A DNA stretch of 64,000 nucleotides from Pseudothermotoga_B sp051235805 (GTDB lineage Bacteria > Thermotogota > Thermotogae > Thermotogales > DSM-5069): the NCBI RefSeq assembly GCF_051235805.1, contig NZ_JBPNXV010000001.1, forward strand, positions 1,426,001 to 1,490,000. Direction: 5' to 3'. The notes under the pieces are model-generated. The model worked only from the letters and a program-made list of their open reading frames with translations, had not been told where the DNA came from and did not search any database. Below are positions 36,355-44,372 of this stretch, piece after piece (positions within the stretch are counted from its first letter, which is position 1; each line of letters opens with the position of its first letter). A program made the position numbers and the translations under genes.

Positions 36355-37413
36355 ATGATAGAGCTTTCTGGTTTAGTAACAGATGCCTTCAGCAAGAAGG
36401 CATCTGATATTCATCTGTGTGCAGACAGTCCTCCTGTGTACAGAATAAATGGACTTCTGATCGCCCAAGAAAATTTCGGTGTTGTCAGTGAAATCGATCT
36501 CATGTCAGCAATAGAGTCACTGTTTGAAAAGATTGACTTCAAACCGGACTTCAGCAAGAGAGAAATCGATTTTGCTTTCAGTGTTGGAGATCAAGTTAGG
36601 GTACGCGGCAATTTGTATTACGAAAGGCGTAAACCCGCGCTCGCTTTGAGGTTGATAACCAGAAAGATCAGAACTTTCGGAGAACTTGGCTTACCAGAAA
36701 TATTGAAAGATTTCACCGAAAGGGATTCTGGTTTAATACTCGTTGCTGGACCAACTGGTAGTGGAAAATCAACCACTCTTGCAGCGATGATAGACTACAT
36801 TAACGAGAATCATCCGTATCACATCATCACAATAGAAGATCCTATCGAATACCTTTTCACCAATAAAAAATCGTTTATACACCAAAGAGAACTTGGTCAG
36901 GATACGAACAGCTTTTACGATGGTCTGAAATACGCCTTGAGGCAAGATCCCGATGTGATACTCGTTGGTGAAATGAGAGATCTTGAAACGATGGCACTTG
37001 CACTCACTGCGGCAGAAACGGGTCATTTGGTTTTCAGCACAATTCACACAAACAGTGCAGCAAGTGCACCGGAAAGGGTCATAGATGTCTTTCCGGCGCA
37101 TCAACAAAAACAGATTGCACTTCAGCTTGCGAACACGCTCGTTGCAATAATCTATCAAAGACTACTGCCCCGTGCTGATGGCAAAGGAATGGTTCCCCTT
37201 CTGGAAATTCTCGTTGGCACTGCTGCAGTCAAAAACTTGATAAGAGAAAACAAACTCCACCAGATAGAGTCCATTATGCAAACCAGTGCAAAACAAGGAA
37301 TGGTTCTCTTTGATGACGCACTTTTCAGAGCGTATGCAAACGGTTTCATCAGCAAAGAACAGATCTACGAGTATGCGAGAAATCCAGAGGAAATGAGGAG
37401 AAGGATAGGATGA
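36355..37413 (+). CDS. pilT: twitching-motility ATPase PilT
   Basis: A 352-residue secretion-type ATPase that drives type IV pilus retraction. Walker A is GPTGSGKSTT near residue 130, and the Asp and His boxes are in TIEDPIEYLF and FSTIHTNSAA. GEMRDLETMALALTAAETGH is diagnostic. The C-terminal AVKNLIRENK corresponds to the PilT AIRNLIRE motif. It follows ileS by 6 bases and overlaps prfA by 4. With comEC in the window, a role in DNA uptake is also possible. Confidence 0.94.
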   Translation: MIELSGLVTDAFSKKASDIHLCADSPPVYRINGLLIAQENFGVVSEIDLMSAIESLFEKIDFKPDFSKREIDFAFSVGDQVRVRGNLYYERRKPALALRLITRKIRTFGELGLPEILKDFTERDSGLILVAGPTGSGKSTTLAAMIDYINENHPYHIITIEDPIEYLFTNKKSFIHQRELGQDTNSFYDGLKYALRQDPDVILVGEMRDLETMALALTAAETGHLVFSTIHTNSAASAPERVIDVFPAHQQKQIALQLANTLVAIIYQRLLPRADGKGMVPLLEILVGTAAVKNLIRENKLHQIESIMQTSAKQGMVLFDDALFRAYANGFISKEQIYEYARNPEEMRRRIG

Positions 37414-38474
37414 TAGACATAATAGATTCAGCTGTTAAGAGGATCGTAGAGAGAGTGAGCGAGCTTGAAAAGGAACTGGCAAACTCACACCTTCAGCCTG
37501 AGCAGATAAAATCCCTGTCTGTTGAGTATTCAAATCTGAAAGAAATACTCTATACCTATCAACAATTGCAATCTGCATCTGAAGAAATCGATTTCTGGCA
37601 ACAAGCTCTCCAAGAAGATCCCACTCTTGAAGGTGAACTTGAAAAGGCAAAAAGAGAGTACGAAAGAAAGATGGCTCAACTGATCTCGCAACTTCTTCCA
37701 ACCAAAGACTACAACAATGTGATCGTAGAGATTAGGGCTGGTACAGGCGGAGAGGAGGCGGCTTTGTTTGCCTCTGACTTGTACCGTATGTACACAAGAT
37801 TTGCAGAAAGAAAGGGTTGGGAAGTTGAGCTTTATGATTTTCATGACACTGGACTTGGCGGCTTCAAGGAAATCGTCTTTCTGATAAAGGGGAGATCGGC
37901 TTACAAACTTCTCCGGCTTGAGAGTGGTGTTCACAGAGTGCAGAGAATTCCTGTGACTGAATCTTCTGGAAGAATCCACACCTCGACGGCGACAGTCGCT
38001 GTTCTGCCTGAAGTTTCAGATGTCGAAATTCACATAGATCCAAAGGAAATAAGAGTTGATACTTTCAAAGCCTCTGGTCATGGCGGACAATATGTCAACA
38101 AAACTGAGTCCGCGGTGAGAATTACTCACCTTCCGACTGGTTTGATTGTCTCGTGCCAAAGTGAGAGATCGCAACATCAGAATCGCGAAAAGGCTCTATC
38201 AATACTCCGTGCAAAGCTGTATGAGATTGAACAAGAAAAAATTTCCACAGAACTGTCTCAACAGAGAAAAAACCAGATAGGCAATGCAGAAAGAAGTGAA
38301 AAAATAAGGACCTACAATTTCCCTCAGAATCGAGTAACCGACCATCGAATAAACTACACAATCTACAGATTAAAAGACGTTTTAGACGGTGATCTCGATG
38401 AGTTGATCACGAAACTACTCGAAAATGAACTGGTCAAACAATTGACTGAAAAGAGTTTGACTTCTCAGCGATAG
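37410..38474 (+). CDS. prfA: peptide chain release factor 1
   Basis: A 354-residue class I release factor recognising UAA and UAG. The catalytic GGQ is in SGHGGQYVNKTESAVRITH near residue 228; the stop-codon-reading region contains RIPVTESSGRIHTSTATVAV (PxT motif as PVT). The start overlaps pilT by 4 bases. The 3' end overlaps the converging flgJ-like gene by 10 bases. Confidence 0.97.
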   Translation: MIDIIDSAVKRIVERVSELEKELANSHLQPEQIKSLSVEYSNLKEILYTYQQLQSASEEIDFWQQALQEDPTLEGELEKAKREYERKMAQLISQLLPTKDYNNVIVEIRAGTGGEEAALFASDLYRMYTRFAERKGWEVELYDFHDTGLGGFKEIVFLIKGRSAYKLLRLESGVHRVQRIPVTESSGRIHTSTATVAVLPEVSDVEIHIDPKEIRVDTFKASGHGGQYVNKTESAVRITHLPTGLIVSCQSERSQHQNREKALSILRAKLYEIEQEKISTELSQQRKNQIGNAERSEKIRTYNFPQNRVTDHRINYTIYRLKDVLDGDLDELITKLLENELVKQLTEKSLTSQR

Positions 38475-38722
38475 GTGTTCACCGCAAGTTTCTTGTAAAT
38501 CATATCCACAAGTGGTTTGAGATCACTTTTCGCAGCCTCTTTCGAATACTCGTACAGCAGCATATCAGTGTACCATTTCTCTGCCGAACTCTTGTGTATC
38601 AAGTCAGATTGTGGGATTGAGTTGTACATTTTCTTGAAAACGTCGTAGAAGATCGATCCAACGAACTCAGAACAGGCATTCCACAGAGGATCTTTCCGTT
38701 GCAGATTCACAGGGGAAACCAT
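38465..38722 (-). CDS. flgJ: FlgJ-like rod-binding protein
   Basis: About 85 residues resembling the N-terminal rod-binding domain of FlgJ: NACSEFVGSIFYDVFKKMYNSIP followed by AEKWYTDMLLYEYSKEAAKS. The muramidase domain of longer FlgJ proteins is absent, as is usual outside the proteobacteria. It acts in flagellar rod assembly. The ATG at 38722 shares a base with the flgI stop, making it the last gene of the flagellar operon. It overlaps the 3' end of prfA on the other strand. Confidence 0.8.
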   Translation of the reverse strand: MVSPVNLQRKDPLWNACSEFVGSIFYDVFKKMYNSIPQSDLIHKSSAEKWYTDMLLYEYSKEAAKSDLKPLVDMIYKKLAVNTYR

Positions 38723-39720
38723 CACATCACCACCAAATCAGCAAGCAGTACACCGGCATTGTGCATCGTCTGTAGAATGGCTATGATATCCTGCGGTTTC
38801 GCACCAAGACTTTTGAGAGCCTCCACCAACGACGATATCGTTGCATCGGTTTGTCCCTCTGAGACTACTTTCCCATTCTTCACGCTTATGTTGAAAATGC
38901 CATATGAAAGTGTGAAGTCCAATACCTTGACATTACCACCAAAAACAACGGTTCCAGTCTTCTCGTTAATGACAACCTTTGCCGGTTGATCAACTGAAAC
39001 CTCTATCTCTTCGACGAGAGACAAAAAGGTAACGACATCGTCCTCGAAGCCAGAGGGAACCTGTGTTTTTATCGAAGAAGCATCGATTGCCTTAGCGATC
39101 TTTCTGTCGAAGGTTGTGTTTATAGCCTGAGCTACTCTCGCGGCTGTGGTAAAATCAGGTCTTCTCAGCAAAATGGTCACGGTGTTTGAGTCAACAAAAT
39201 CAAAGGGAATCTCTTTTTCGACTATTGCACCATTTGGAATATAGCCCACAACTTTGTACTTGTTTTGCAAGTTTGCAGAGACCTTCACATCGACTCCACC
39301 AAGACCAACATTTCCTTGAGCTACTGCATAGACGTTCCCATCCGCACCGTACAATGGCGTTTGAACCAAGAAGCCTCCTTCCAAGGACTTCGCATCCCCG
39401 ATCGAAGCCACAATCACATCCAATCTCATACCCTCTTTGTAAAAAGGCGGGATATCTGCCAAAACCATGACAAGAGCGCTATTTCTCGTTTTCAGATCGG
39501 TTGATTCTATGCTTATGTTGAATGTCCTTGCCATATTTGACAACAGCGTTGAGTTAACCTTACCAGAATCACCACTGCCATTCAAGCCAACTACTACACC
39601 AACTCCGAAGAGTTGGTTATCGCGTGCCCCTCTAAAAATCGCTATGTCTTTTATGCGAGTAGCACCAAAGATCTGTGTGAAAGCAAGAACAATGAAAATC
39701 AGCGAGATCTTCCTCATCAT
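38722..39720 (-). CDS. flgI: flagellar P-ring protein FlgI
   Basis: A 332-residue P-ring protein. A signal peptide (MMRKISLIFIVLAFTQIFG) is followed by the family opening ATRIKDIAIFRGARDNQLFGVGVVVGLNGSGDS. The C-terminal DLVEALKSLGAKPQDIIAILQTMHNAGVL (middle shown as SLGAKPQDIIAILQ) is conserved in FlgI. It forms the peptidoglycan-level ring around the rod. The ATG follows GAGGTGAG. It lies between flgH and flgJ. Confidence 0.95.
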   Translation of the reverse strand: MMRKISLIFIVLAFTQIFGATRIKDIAIFRGARDNQLFGVGVVVGLNGSGDSGKVNSTLLSNMARTFNISIESTDLKTRNSALVMVLADIPPFYKEGMRLDVIVASIGDAKSLEGGFLVQTPLYGADGNVYAVAQGNVGLGGVDVKVSANLQNKYKVVGYIPNGAIVEKEIPFDFVDSNTVTILLRRPDFTTAARVAQAINTTFDRKIAKAIDASSIKTQVPSGFEDDVVTFLSLVEEIEVSVDQPAKVVINEKTGTVVFGGNVKVLDFTLSYGIFNISVKNGKVVSEGQTDATISSLVEALKSLGAKPQDIIAILQTMHNAGVLLADLVVM

Positions 39721-39726
39721 CTCACC

Positions 39727-40320
39727 TCACAAGAACCACTTAGCTATCGCTGAAAGTATGTAATCAAGCCAGGATTCTTGATCTGGGTTCTGTCTGAAGA
39801 CCAGTTGACCGTTCACCCATATCTGGCAGTTCGCAATCTTCGAGGAATCAACGGTGTTATTTGAAGCTATGTCGTCTGGTCTTATAGTTCCCCTTATCAT
39901 TATCTCACTCAATTGTTCGCCAACTTTGAGCTTCTTGTTGCCTTCCACAACGAGGTTACCATTCTGAAGATCAACAACAACGGCAGAAATTGTGAGTGTA
40001 ACCGTCGAACTCATCTCAGCTGATCTTTCTTTCGTTGAGTTGTTGTTTATGGGTATGAATTTAGAAAGATCAAACTGAGTTATGTTCTTCACCGCACCAG
40101 TGAAAAGGTTCAGCAAGGCGTTTTCAAAAGCTGTGTCTTGGCTGGCAGAATTTATCTTTGGTGTCTCTTTCACAACAATCGTTACTATATCCCCAATTCT
40201 GCTTGCCTTGCGATCAGCAATGATGTTTTTGAATTGATTATTCGTTGAAGTATTCCACAGAGAACTACCTAAACTAACCATGACTTGCAATAGGAGAAAA
40301 ACGATCAGAAATTTCTTCAT
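39727..40320 (-). CDS. flgH: flagellar L-ring protein FlgH
   Basis: A 197-residue FlgH. Family motifs include NIIADRKASRIGDIVTIVVKE and LVVEGNKKLKVGEQLSEIMI followed by GTIRPDDIASNNTV. FlgH is normally an outer-membrane lipoprotein, but here the signal peptide (MKKFLIVFLLLQVMVSLGSS) has no lipobox cysteine, so it may not be lipid-anchored. The ATG at 40320 follows GGGGAG; the upstream ATG at 40341 lies before that site. Confidence 0.93.
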   Translation of the reverse strand: MKKFLIVFLLLQVMVSLGSSLWNTSTNNQFKNIIADRKASRIGDIVTIVVKETPKINSASQDTAFENALLNLFTGAVKNITQFDLSKFIPINNNSTKERSAEMSSTVTLTISAVVVDLQNGNLVVEGNKKLKVGEQLSEIMIRGTIRPDDIASNNTVDSSKIANCQIWVNGQLVFRQNPDQESWLDYILSAIAKWFL

Positions 40321-40324
40321 CTTT

Positions 40325-40990
40325 TCAACTCCCCATGACATGTACAGTCATATCTTCCTTCAGTACACCCTGTATCAGTAGTCCGGTCGATATATTTCTC
40401 GCCTTTATTAGATCACCAAAGTTTGCATCGTGAAGAAGCCTGACGAATGTTGTTACGGCAACCGAGCCAATCTGCGCCGTTGCCAATAATGTCTGACCTG
40501 CCTTGACATCTGGCGCCTTTGCCGTGTAGGTCAGGTCTATTGGCTCGCCTTCTCTGAACATCTTCTTAGCAATCTTTCCAACGACCAGTTCTTCTTTCTC
40601 GGTAAACTGTGCTCTCAAGTTCAGGACATTGACCAGTGCTAAAACTACATCGTTTTGGGATATCATTTCACCGCTCTTTATCGTTCTACAAGCGACGACA
40701 ATATTCCTTAAGATCATGACTTCAGCGGTAGCTTGAAGATATCCTGAAAAAGATTCATTGTGAAACAGTTTGATGAGAAGACTTGCTTTGCCGTTGGAAA
40801 GGCTCCAAGAAAGTATCTCAAAATTATCAGCTTGAGGAGGGTTGCTCTTGAATTGAACGTTGGTAACGGTCGCATCTTTGCCAAGTTGCAATAACAAATA
40901 GCTTTCAATGGACTTCTTCAAACTTTGAGAGAGATCGTTACCAAAAACCAATGATGCAACAATCAAAAAGACCAATATAAACTTTTTCAC
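40325..40990 (-). CDS. flgA: flagella basal body P-ring formation protein FlgA
   Basis: About 221 residues, with signal peptide MKKFILVFLIVASLVFG and an SAF-like domain containing RTIKSGEMISQNDVVLA and the C-terminal TGLLIQGVLKEDMTV. FlgA is the periplasmic chaperone for the P-ring protein FlgI, encoded two genes downstream. The GTG at 40990 follows AAAGGG with good spacing; the GTG at 40999 overlaps that site. A palindromic hairpin lies just upstream, after flgG. Confidence 0.9.
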   Translation of the reverse strand: MKKFILVFLIVASLVFGNDLSQSLKKSIESYLLLQLGKDATVTNVQFKSNPPQADNFEILSWSLSNGKASLLIKLFHNESFSGYLQATAEVMILRNIVVACRTIKSGEMISQNDVVLALVNVLNLRAQFTEKEELVVGKIAKKMFREGEPIDLTYTAKAPDVKAGQTLLATAQIGSVAVTTFVRLLHDANFGDLIKARNISTGLLIQGVLKEDMTVHVMGS

Positions 40991-41019
40991 TTCTTCCACC
41001 CTTTCTCAATCAGAGAAAG

Positions 41020-41035
41020 GCGGATGCGCATCCGC
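41020..41035 (-). repeat. palindromic hairpin between flgG and flgA
   Basis: GCGGATGCGCATCCGC is a perfect 16-base palindrome in the 57-base gap after flgG. On the minus strand it is followed by CTTTCTC, so it may cause partial termination or protect the flgFG message. Confidence 0.5.
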
Positions 41036-41047
41036 AAAAAGAAAGAA

Positions 41048-41833
41048 CTACCTCTTGAGTGTGGAAACGGTTTGGAGCATACTGTCAGCAGTTTGTATCG
41101 TTCTTGCATTCAGCTCATAAGCCCTCTGAGCTGTGATCATGTCCACCATTTCCTTGACCACGTCTACGTTTGATTTCTCAAGATAACCTTGCTGGAGGGC
41201 TCCAAAACCATCTTGATTAGGCGTACCTTCTATCGCTTCACCGGAAGCTGTTGTATCCATAAAGAGGTTGTCACCAATCGATTTCAAACCAGAAGGATTC
41301 ACAAATCTCACAAGTGTTATCGTACCAAGGTTCTGTATGGTTCCATCTTGCATTTCCACTGAGAAAATTCCATCAGGAGAGATGTTGATCGCCACTGCAT
41401 CAGCCGGTACAACGATATTCGGAATCAATGCCAATCCATTAGCAGTAACAACTGTACCCTGACTGTCTATCTTGAAAGAACCATCTCTGGTATAGGCAGT
41501 CCTACCATCTTGCAACTGTATGCGGAAGAAACCATCACCAGTTATCGCAACATCGAGTGCGTTTCCAGTGTGTTCCATGCTGCCCAAGGAAAAGATCCTT
41601 GTTGTCGCTGCTAATCTCGCACCATGACCAAAGTAGATACCTGTTGGTATAGTTGAGTTGACAGCTGTGGGAGTACCAGCGTTCTTGTAGTATTGGTACA
41701 CAAGATCTTGAAACTCCGCACGAACTTTTTTGTAACTCGTTGTATCAACGTTGGCAAGATTGTTCGAGACTGTATCAAGTTTGTACTGTTGTGCCCACAT
41801 TCCAGTTGCCGCTGAGTACAGTGAAACCATCAT
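41048..41833 (-). CDS. flgG: flagellar distal rod protein FlgG
   Basis: A 261-residue rod protein. The N-terminal SLYSAATGMWAQQYKLDTVSNNLANVDTTSYK is the flagellar bb-rod signature (core NNLANVDTTSYKK), and the C-terminal NVDVVKEMVDMITAQRAYELN is equally diagnostic. Its length matches FlgG. The ATG follows AGGAGGTG. Confidence 0.95.
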   Translation of the reverse strand: MMVSLYSAATGMWAQQYKLDTVSNNLANVDTTSYKKVRAEFQDLVYQYYKNAGTPTAVNSTIPTGIYFGHGARLAATTRIFSLGSMEHTGNALDVAITGDGFFRIQLQDGRTAYTRDGSFKIDSQGTVVTANGLALIPNIVVPADAVAINISPDGIFSVEMQDGTIQNLGTITLVRFVNPSGLKSIGDNLFMDTTASGEAIEGTPNQDGFGALQQGYLEKSNVDVVKEMVDMITAQRAYELNARTIQTADSMLQTVSTLKR

Positions 41834-41849
41834 CTTAGAGCACCTCCTG

Positions 41850-42599
41850 TTATCTCAAAGAACCTACTTGGTTCATCAGCTTGGACAGCATCTCATCTTC
41901 TGCTACAACAACCTTCTGCGATATTTCAAGATGTCTCTGAGCTTCGATCAGTTTTGTCATCTCCATAAGGGCGTTTACATTTGATAGTTCCACATAGCCG
42001 GACAAAATCCTAAAATCTTGTGCGGCAACTGGCTCGCCACTCTCCTCAGTTGGTTCAAAAAGTGTGTAGCCAACCTTTCTGAGATTCGAAGGATCTTCAA
42101 AGATGAATACAGCAACTCTTGTCACAACATTGTTGAACCTGTCTTTGACATAACCATCCTGATCGATGTTGAAACCGTCTGAAAACCTTATTGGCTGACC
42201 GTCTTGGTCCATCAACCTCAGTCCATCGGCGTTCACAAGATATCCTTCAGTGTCTAACTTGAAGTTCCCAGCTCGAGTGTAGTAGATAGCATTCTGTCCA
42301 ATTAACCCAAAATAACCATCAGAGTCTATTGCAAGGTCAAGTGGATTGGACGTCTGCTGAAATATCCCACGAGAGGTATCAAGGTAAACATCATCCAGAA
42401 CGGCGCTATAGGTTAAGTTGCCAATAGGTTGATTTCTGTTAGGCAATGCGTAAATCGCTCTATCATCGTAAGCTCTGAAGGTGGTTCTGTCCTTCTTGTA
42501 ACCAGTGGTCTCGATATTCGCAAGATTGTTTGCCGTCGTATCGAGCTTTGCCACGTCGAGTAACATCCCCATTGCTGCAGAATAGATACCCCTTATCAC
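41850..42599 (-). CDS. flgF: flagellar rod protein FlgF (FlgF/FlgG family)
   Basis: A 249-residue paralogue of FlgG. It begins MIRGIYSAAMGML and contains TTANNLANIETTGYKK; the C-terminus has NVNALMEMTKLIEAQRHLEIS. The GTG at 42599 lies 3 bases after GAGGTGATTTG; the longer listed frame is not supported. Position directly before flgG suggests FlgF, the proximal rod protein, but sequence alone separates FlgF and FlgG weakly. Confidence 0.88.
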   Translation of the reverse strand: MIRGIYSAAMGMLLDVAKLDTTANNLANIETTGYKKDRTTFRAYDDRAIYALPNRNQPIGNLTYSAVLDDVYLDTSRGIFQQTSNPLDLAIDSDGYFGLIGQNAIYYTRAGNFKLDTEGYLVNADGLRLMDQDGQPIRFSDGFNIDQDGYVKDRFNNVVTRVAVFIFEDPSNLRKVGYTLFEPTEESGEPVAAQDFRILSGYVELSNVNALMEMTKLIEAQRHLEISQKVVVAEDEMLSKLMNQVGSLR

Positions 42600-42603
42600 C
42601 AAA

Positions 42604-43614
42604 TCACCTCGTATAAGAAGTCGCAACAACCTTCAAAAGTTCAGGATCATCAAGCAATATTCCAGTGCCTTTTGCCACACATGTTATTGGATCCTCGGCT
42701 ATGATTGTCTTGACTCCGAGTTCCTCAGACATCAGCAAGTCAAGACCTCTTGTAAGCGCACCTCCACCTGTTAGAATGATTCCTTGGTTTATGATGTCGG
42801 CTGCCAGTTCCGGTGGAGTTTTCTCCAAGACCATCTTTATCCTTCCTATGATCGTTTCAATGAGCGGCTTGAGTGTCTCCATTACGTCCTCTGAATTTAT
42901 CTTGTCCGTTCTCGGCAGACCCGTTACCGCATCTCTTCCTTTGATTTCCATTTCATATGTTTCCATGGAATGATGAACTTTTCCTATTTTTATCTTCACA
43001 CTCTCTGCGGTGGGTTCACCTATCACCAAACCATATTTTCTTCTCACATGCCTGACGATTGCTTCATCCATTGCATCACCGGCTATTTTTATCGAGTCAC
43101 CAACGACAACACCACCAAGACTTATCACTGCAATATCTGTCGTTCCACCACCAATGTCGACGACCATACTTCCTTCTGATTTCGTCACCTCGATCCCAGC
43201 ACCAATCGCTGCAGCAAGCGGCTCGGAAATGACATGTACCTTTCTTGCTCCAGCATTCAATGCAGCCTCGAAGACAGCCCTCTTTTCGACACTCGTGGCT
43301 TTTGTGGGAATTCCTATCACAAGTTCTGGTTTGAAAAGAAATGACTTCTTCACAGTGCGATTTATGAATTCTTTGATTACAGCTTCAATAGTCTTATAAT
43401 CGGCAATGACTCCATCTTTCATCGGCTTAACTGCTCTATAGTAATCTGGAGTCTTGCCGAGCATCTTTTTAGCCTCTTCACCGATCGCGACTATCTCGCC
43501 TGTTTTTTCAGAAATTGCAACGACAGATGGTTCGAAGATCACTATGCCTTTCCCTCTTTGATAAACGATGAAACTTGCCGTACCAAGATCTATGCCCAAG
43601 TCACCTTTTGGCAT
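42604..43614 (-). CDS. mreB: rod shape-determining protein MreB
   Basis: A 336-residue actin homologue. Phosphate-1 motif DLGIDLGTASFIVYQRGKG, phosphate-2 SMVVDIGGGTTDIAVISLGG and the adenosine motif IILTGGGALTRGLD are all present. It polymerises under the membrane and directs cell-wall elongation. The ATG at 43614 follows AAGGAGGTC; the longer open frame runs through tRNA-Arg. It heads a unit that continues into flagellar rod genes, an arrangement typical of Thermotogae. Confidence 0.95.
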   Translation of the reverse strand: MPKGDLGIDLGTASFIVYQRGKGIVIFEPSVVAISEKTGEIVAIGEEAKKMLGKTPDYYRAVKPMKDGVIADYKTIEAVIKEFINRTVKKSFLFKPELVIGIPTKATSVEKRAVFEAALNAGARKVHVISEPLAAAIGAGIEVTKSEGSMVVDIGGGTTDIAVISLGGVVVGDSIKIAGDAMDEAIVRHVRRKYGLVIGEPTAESVKIKIGKVHHSMETYEMEIKGRDAVTGLPRTDKINSEDVMETLKPLIETIIGRIKMVLEKTPPELAADIINQGIILTGGGALTRGLDLLMSEELGVKTIIAEDPITCVAKGTGILLDDPELLKVVATSYTR

Positions 43615-43660
43615 CAGAACGACCTCCTTGAACTCTCCTGCATCATTTGAGGAGATACTT

Positions 43661-43737
43661 TGGTGTGCCTGGCGGGAGTTGAACCCGCAACCTCTGGATC
43701 CGGAGTCCAGCGCTCTATCCGTTTGAGCTACAGGCAC
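43661..43737 (-). tRNA. tRNA-Arg (anticodon CCG)
   Basis: A 77-base tRNA with encoded CCA. The acceptor is GTGCCTG/CAGGCAC, the anticodon stem CTGGA/TCCAG holds loop CTCCGGA (anticodon CCG), and the T-arm is GCGGG/CCCGC. It reads CGG, a codon used twice in the argG leader peptide. It lies between ruvX (10-base overlap) and mreB, with no terminator between them. Confidence 0.95.
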
Positions 43738-44372
43738 AGAATTTTACCAGAGGGTCTTAGAAAAACTCTGAACTCCTCGCAATCCCCTCCTGCAACGATG
43801 ATATCAAATGGTGCTGAGTTTTCCAACTGTGTGCGGTCTCTCTCCACGTGAAAACCACGCTTGTAAAACAAGTATGCGTAATATGGATCAACCTGATAGA
43901 CAACGCAATCTTCATCTCTGGCAACTCTGGTGTCGGAAAGATTGGCTATCAAGATCTTCCCAACCAAGCTTTTCAACTCAGCGATCTTTTCATCGTTCAA
44001 CCTTGACGGTGGTTTTATCTCGTATCGATTGCGATCCGAAGAGATGAACCTATCAAAGATTTCCGCCGCACTCAGACGGTCAACATCCTTACTACCCTTG
44101 AAGATCTTGCTGCTCAATCTTTCATCGATCATGTAGACAGACTTACCATACTTCTTGTGGAGTTTCTCTGCGAAAGCTATGACTCTGAATGTCTGCTTTG
44201 AATATCTTCCACTCATTGAGAACGGTAGTCCAACCACATAGGCTTCAACATCTGGGAACTTAGAGAGCTCCGAAAAAAGCTTTTCTCTTTGGACAGTCCA
44301 TAGCTTTGCAACTAGTTTTTCGCCTAAGGCTAAGCCACACCTTGCCTCACCATAATCTATTGCCAGAAACAT
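43728..44372 (-). CDS. ruvX: RuvX/YqgF-like RNase H-fold protein with C-terminal extension
   Basis: A 214-residue protein. The first ~130 residues match YqgF/RuvX: FLAIDYGEARCGLAL, VVGLPFSMSGR, MIDERLSSK and VDRLSAAEIFDRF, which carry the acidic catalytic positions (Asp5, the DER acid and the last Asp). Normal family members are 130-150 residues. Here about 85 more residues follow (DTRVARDEDCVVYQVDPYY ... FDIIVAGGD) that I cannot assign. The family acts in pre-16S rRNA processing or Holliday-junction resolution. The start overlaps the recJ stop; the 3' end overlaps tRNA-Arg by 10 bases. Confidence 0.82.
   Translation of the reverse strand: MFLAIDYGEARCGLALGEKLVAKLWTVQREKLFSELSKFPDVEAYVVGLPFSMSGRYSKQTFRVIAFAEKLHKKYGKSVYMIDERLSSKIFKGSKDVDRLSAAEIFDRFISSDRNRYEIKPPSRLNDEKIAELKSLVGKILIANLSDTRVARDEDCVVYQVDPYYAYLFYKRGFHVERDRTQLENSAPFDIIVAGGDCEEFRVFLRPSGKILCL

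Noticed and set aside
43615..43737. Extended N-terminus of MreB
   Set aside because: The extra codons translate tRNA-Arg; AAGGAGGTC and the family start support ATG 43614.
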